NCBI GenBank assembly: GCA_965223825.1
Contig: OZ245018.1
Span: 2,976,001-3,040,000, forward strand
Length of the DNA stretch: 64,000 nt
Reading direction: 5' to 3'
DNA from: CAJXQU01 sp965223825
GTDB lineage: Bacteria; Pseudomonadota; Gammaproteobacteria; CAJXQU01
Shown here one piece after another: positions 61,409-64,000 of the stretch (positions are counted from its first letter, which is position 1; every line of letters begins with the position of its first letter). The position numbers and the translations under genes were made by a program. The notes below the pieces were generated by a model. It saw only the letters and a list, made by a program, of their open reading frames with translations, was not told where the DNA came from and did no database searches.

Positions 61409-62026
61409 GTGTTATGGGCAAGTGGCAACGACTGGAATAGAGAATGGATACAGCAGGTGGTCGCTTTACTGGTTGGGCATGGCGCGTTTACTCTCTACCC
61501 AGCATCGAGCGAGTGCGATAATGCGGCCGAACGTTTAACACGCTGGCTCACCTATCAGTTATCGCGCCTTAAACAAGCGCACCCTGGCTACCCGGTTCAC
61601 CAATGGCTAAGTAGCATTGGCACACAAGTGATCGTAGAAAAATGGCAAAGCCCCGAGCAATGGCCAAACCTGTATTGGCTACCTTTACCTGAGGTTGATG
61701 GCCACGCGCAAGGCGGGTTGGTTGTGTTACCGGCACATTTGTTACCTACATATAGGGATGGCACGATTCAAACCAACACACTGCAAGCAAACGTACCCGC
61801 CAACGCCCGTATTTTTTGGTGCATTACGCCTTTATCTAAAACAGCAAAGCGCGCTACCTTGCACCCCAAACAGCAAAACCGCGCCTTTTGCCTGCCCAGT
61901 TCGCCGGAGCAAATGGGCAAGTCATGTACGGGTTTTGTTACCGAGCGGTTTAAGAAAAGACTACCGAAAACGAAACGGCAACGTTACCAACCACCAGATC
62001 AACCTAGCGCTGCTGCACCATCTTAG
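61409..62026 (+). CDS. Hypothetical protein of the mobile region
   Basis: 205 residues beginning at GTG (the open frame is closed just upstream). The N-terminal half reads ASGNDWNREWIQQVVALLVGHGAF and ERLTRWLTYQLSRLKQAHPGY and looks soluble and helical; there is no membrane segment or recognisable motif. The last 40 residues are very basic (ERFKKRLPKTKRQRYQPP). In the next frame, about 61960-62096, a segment NHQINLALLHHLSGPENDVW also looks protein-like, so a frameshift near 61950 may hide the true C-terminus. Function unknown. Confidence 0.45.
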   Translation: MLWASGNDWNREWIQQVVALLVGHGAFTLYPASSECDNAAERLTRWLTYQLSRLKQAHPGYPVHQWLSSIGTQVIVEKWQSPEQWPNLYWLPLPEVDGHAQGGLVVLPAHLLPTYRDGTIQTNTLQANVPANARIFWCITPLSKTAKRATLHPKQQNRAFCLPSSPEQMGKSCTGFVTERFKKRLPKTKRQRYQPPDQPSAAAPS

Positions 62027-62332
62027 TGGGCCGGAGAATGATGTTTGGATGAAAGCGAGTTTTGGTACCCTCAATGATGAGGGTACCAACGAGTGACAAA
62101 TTGCCACTCCAAAATCATAAGCCTGAAAAACGACACCAACCCTAAAATAGAGTAACCCCTCACAGGGCGCTGATCTAACGGGTAGCGGGAGGGGTGTTGT
62201 GGTGCGATTTTAATATCAAAAGACCAAATAGCTCAAGTTAGGCTTTTACTCAGGCTACCGTTTGAACTATCCGGAACTTCCAGATGGTTTCACTTTTTAC
62301 AATGCTTACCATCATTGCCCTTGAGTACCGGC

Positions 62333-64000
62333 TCATACAGTTTCAACCTCAACGGCCTCACCAACACTTCTCATTAATGAAGAAAACTGCTCATCGTCCT
62401 GTTTTAGTCGATCGATGATTTGCCTTGCAGCTGTTTGCATCTCTGGTACATCTATAGGTATCGAGCCACTTTCGAAGCACCCCTTTAAATGTGAAAACTC
62501 GTTATTGATTCTATCAACTAACACTGCTGGGATTTTTTCATCACCAAAAAACAGCTTTAACTTATCTTCATCAGATGTTTGATCAGGGTACTTATAGTAA
62601 AGATAAATCTCGAAAAATTTGCGCGCATTATTCGCAAAGTTATAAAACGAGTTGAAGTTTGCATCATTAACACTTTCGACATTGGCGCACTTGTAGATTT
62701 GATGAAAAAGATAATTGAACTCTGTGATGTATTTTTTTAGGTAATCAGGCATAGACTGAATTGTAGAAAATTTACCTTGCCTAATCACAACAAAGAAATC
62801 TTTCTGGTAGCTTTTTAACTTTCCAGAGCCTGCTGGATCGAAATACTTGCCATTCAGCATTCTCAGATACTTCAAAAAATCAAGGTTGTGTGTTGAAACA
62901 AACAGTTGTGCAAATTTACCCTTTTCGACCACTTCCGCATTCAACAAGCTATAAATAAAGAAAATATGATTACCATCGAGCGAGGAGATAGGATCATCAA
63001 TCCAAATAATGGGTTTTGAATCTTTGGTTGCGACATCATCTAACTTGGCTAAAAAGTAGCAGAATGCCAGCAAACTGCACTCGCCTTCGCTTAGGTGATA
63101 AGCTTTCTTGCCGTCACGGATCATTTCAAACCGAATACGTTTTGCCTCTTGCGTTGGCCCTTCATCTTTTTTAGCCTCCAACGTCAAAAACTGATGTCCG
63201 AAAAAATTATTTAGATATTCATTTACCTTTTTAGCCCCTTTTTCTTCATCATTCAGTTCACGTTTCTTAGCCGTAACTTGTGCTTGTTTTTGGGTAATAT
63301 TCGTGTTGATAATCGCCTGCGCTTGTTGAGCCTCGTCTCTTTTCTGCCGTAAGGTTTCAATTGAATTGAGCTGTGTTTGGTAATCAATCGTAAGCAAGTA
63401 CTCAGCGACCTCTTTCAATCGCAAGTCGGCTTTGGCCTTGGTTTGTTCGTCGGCTAATGAGCTGCTAAATAACTCTGATTGAGCGCAAAGGTCACTATAA
63501 TCCTGCCAGATTTGCGTTAGTTTCGCAGTACCATCAGCGGGGCTCTCAAAGTCTTTAACGTTTAAAATATCACCTTTTCGCGCCTTCAGTTGCTTGGTTA
63601 GATTACCTAAAGCAAGCTGATAGTCTTTGGTTGCAGCTTTTAACCTTAAATTTAAGGCAGTTAGTTGTGAGTGAAACTTGGAATAAAAAACAGATTGATT
63701 AATGGTGAGTGCGGATTGAATTGTTTGGTTCTCGGTTTCTATCTTAGCAAGTAACGCATCAATCGACTTTTCTAATAGCTCAGATTCTTCATCAAAGTGC
63801 TTATCAAGCTCTGCCCACCGCTCAGTCGAAATTTCATTGTCACAAAATGCGCATTTTTCATGCTTATTTCGATGATGAGAACGACCTTCATTGACCCAGC
63901 GGTTAAGTACAGCATCTTTTACTAACGCCTGAATTTTATCAGACTCACTGATGGGCTTGGTTACCAATGTTTCAACTTCTAGTGCCAAGCTTAAAAAACT
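62333..64000 (-). CDS. AAA_13 ATPase with zinc hook and HEPN-like RNase motif, RloC/PrrC-like; 5' part outside window
   Basis: The frame is open to the right edge, so the start and Walker A loop lie beyond 64000 and about 555 codons are seen. Numbering from 63988: a zinc hook KCAFCDNEI (Cys46, Cys49), long coiled coils (about 55-250), then YHLSEGECSLLAFCYFLAKL (ABC signature type), KPIIWIDDPISSLDGNH (Walker B and D-loop) and FVSTHNLDFLKYLR (H-loop). The C-terminal part has ARKFFEIYLYYKYP and VDRINNEFSHLKG; RINNEFSH fits the R-x(4-6)-H active site of HEPN ribonucleases, and the R-x3-E in the first segment recalls the PrrC/RloC anticodon nuclease triad. Known RloC proteins cut tRNA anticodons during phage infection. 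The rest is inference. 236 bases without genes separate it from the preceding ORF. Confidence 0.72.
   Translation of the reverse strand, partial: SFLSLALEVETLVTKPISESDKIQALVKDAVLNRWVNEGRSHHRNKHEKCAFCDNEISTERWAELDKHFDEESELLEKSIDALLAKIETENQTIQSALTINQSVFYSKFHSQLTALNLRLKAATKDYQLALGNLTKQLKARKGDILNVKDFESPADGTAKLTQIWQDYSDLCAQSELFSSSLADEQTKAKADLRLKEVAEYLLTIDYQTQLNSIETLRQKRDEAQQAQAIINTNITQKQAQVTAKKRELNDEEKGAKKVNEYLNNFFGHQFLTLEAKKDEGPTQEAKRIRFEMIRDGKKAYHLSEGECSLLAFCYFLAKLDDVATKDSKPIIWIDDPISSLDGNHIFFIYSLLNAEVVEKGKFAQLFVSTHNLDFLKYLRMLNGKYFDPAGSGKLKSYQKDFFVVIRQGKFSTIQSMPDYLKKYITEFNYLFHQIYKCANVESVNDANFNSFYNFANNARKFFEIYLYYKYPDQTSDEDKLKLFFGDEKIPAVLVDRINNEFSHLKGCFESGSIPIDVPEMQTAARQIIDRLKQDDEQFSSLMRSVGEAVEVETV

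Noticed and set aside
61695..62096. 133-codon frame overlapping the unknown island gene, as a separate gene
   Set aside because: Most of it is a Cys/Arg-rich shadow; only its last part looks real, which fits a frameshift of the longer gene better than a second gene.
1..64000. CRISPR arrays, tRNA genes, rRNA genes, insertion sequences
   Set aside because: No regularly spaced repeats, no cloverleaf with a TTCRA arm outside coding sequence and no transposase were seen by eye; a covariance-model scan could still find a tRNA I missed.

Overview
The window is 64 kb of a gammaproteobacterial chromosome followed by the start of an integrated element. The gene order is the classical non-enteric gammaproteobacterial one: dcw cluster led by mraZ, rnpB-rsmI, lpoA-yraN-diaA-dolP, sspAB beside petABC, mlaFEDCB-ibaG-murA-hisGDC, ilvIHC-psd-pssA-leuA, perM-hda and purM-yicC. 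A complete cytochrome bc1 operon, a short-form HisG and PurT suggest a respiring, prototrophic, probably environmental bacterium. A sulfur-oxidising or methylotrophic Thiotrichales-like lineage is possible, but that is a guess. No tRNA, rRNA or CRISPR array was seen.

Layout. 1-8077 (minus): murD (cut by the edge), mraY, murF, murE, ftsI, ftsL, rsmH and mraZ, overlapping or tightly packed, driven by a promoter followed by TGGRN boxes for MraZ. 8289-15058: periplasmic DNA ligase, a lipoprotein, RNase P RNA, rsmI, and the plus-strand lpoA-yraN-diaA-dolP operon. 15124-28306 (minus): sspA-sspB, the bc1 operon, hisGDC, murA, ibaG, the Mla lipid-transport genes and purT. 28327-32403: pdxB, a Spy-like chaperone and a divergent BaeSR-like two-component system. 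32420-37013: three poorly characterised envelope genes (HExxH protein, DUF4153 membrane protein, AsmA/YdbH-like protein). 37018-45929: cysM, rimI, a family-4 uracil-DNA glycosylase, leuA with a leucine-rich leader peptide, pssA, a Psd-like gene and ilvIHC behind a long structured leader. 46415-58799: proS, a histidine kinase broken by a frameshift, yihY, arsC-wrbA-DUF2069, a four-gene overlapping operon perM-hda-protease-FHA, purM and yicC.

From about 58.87 kb the DNA changes. A P4-type integrase gene with two compensating frameshifts is preceded by paired GGTGGGCAG arm-type repeats. It is followed by two tiny overlapping membrane-protein genes, a repeat-rich stretch and an unrecognised gene. 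Last comes the 3' part of a large AAA_13 ATPase with a zinc hook and a HEPN-type RNase motif, resembling the anticodon nuclease RloC and most likely an anti-phage gene. The word GATC is three to five times more frequent than chance in the sampled chromosomal genes but at chance frequency in this region, which independently marks it as acquired.

Most promising for new biology: the RloC-like gene and its island; the uncharacterised 32.4-37.0 kb envelope module; the protease-FHA pair in the hda operon; the Psd homologue lacking its pyruvoyl serine; and the leuA and ilvI leaders.
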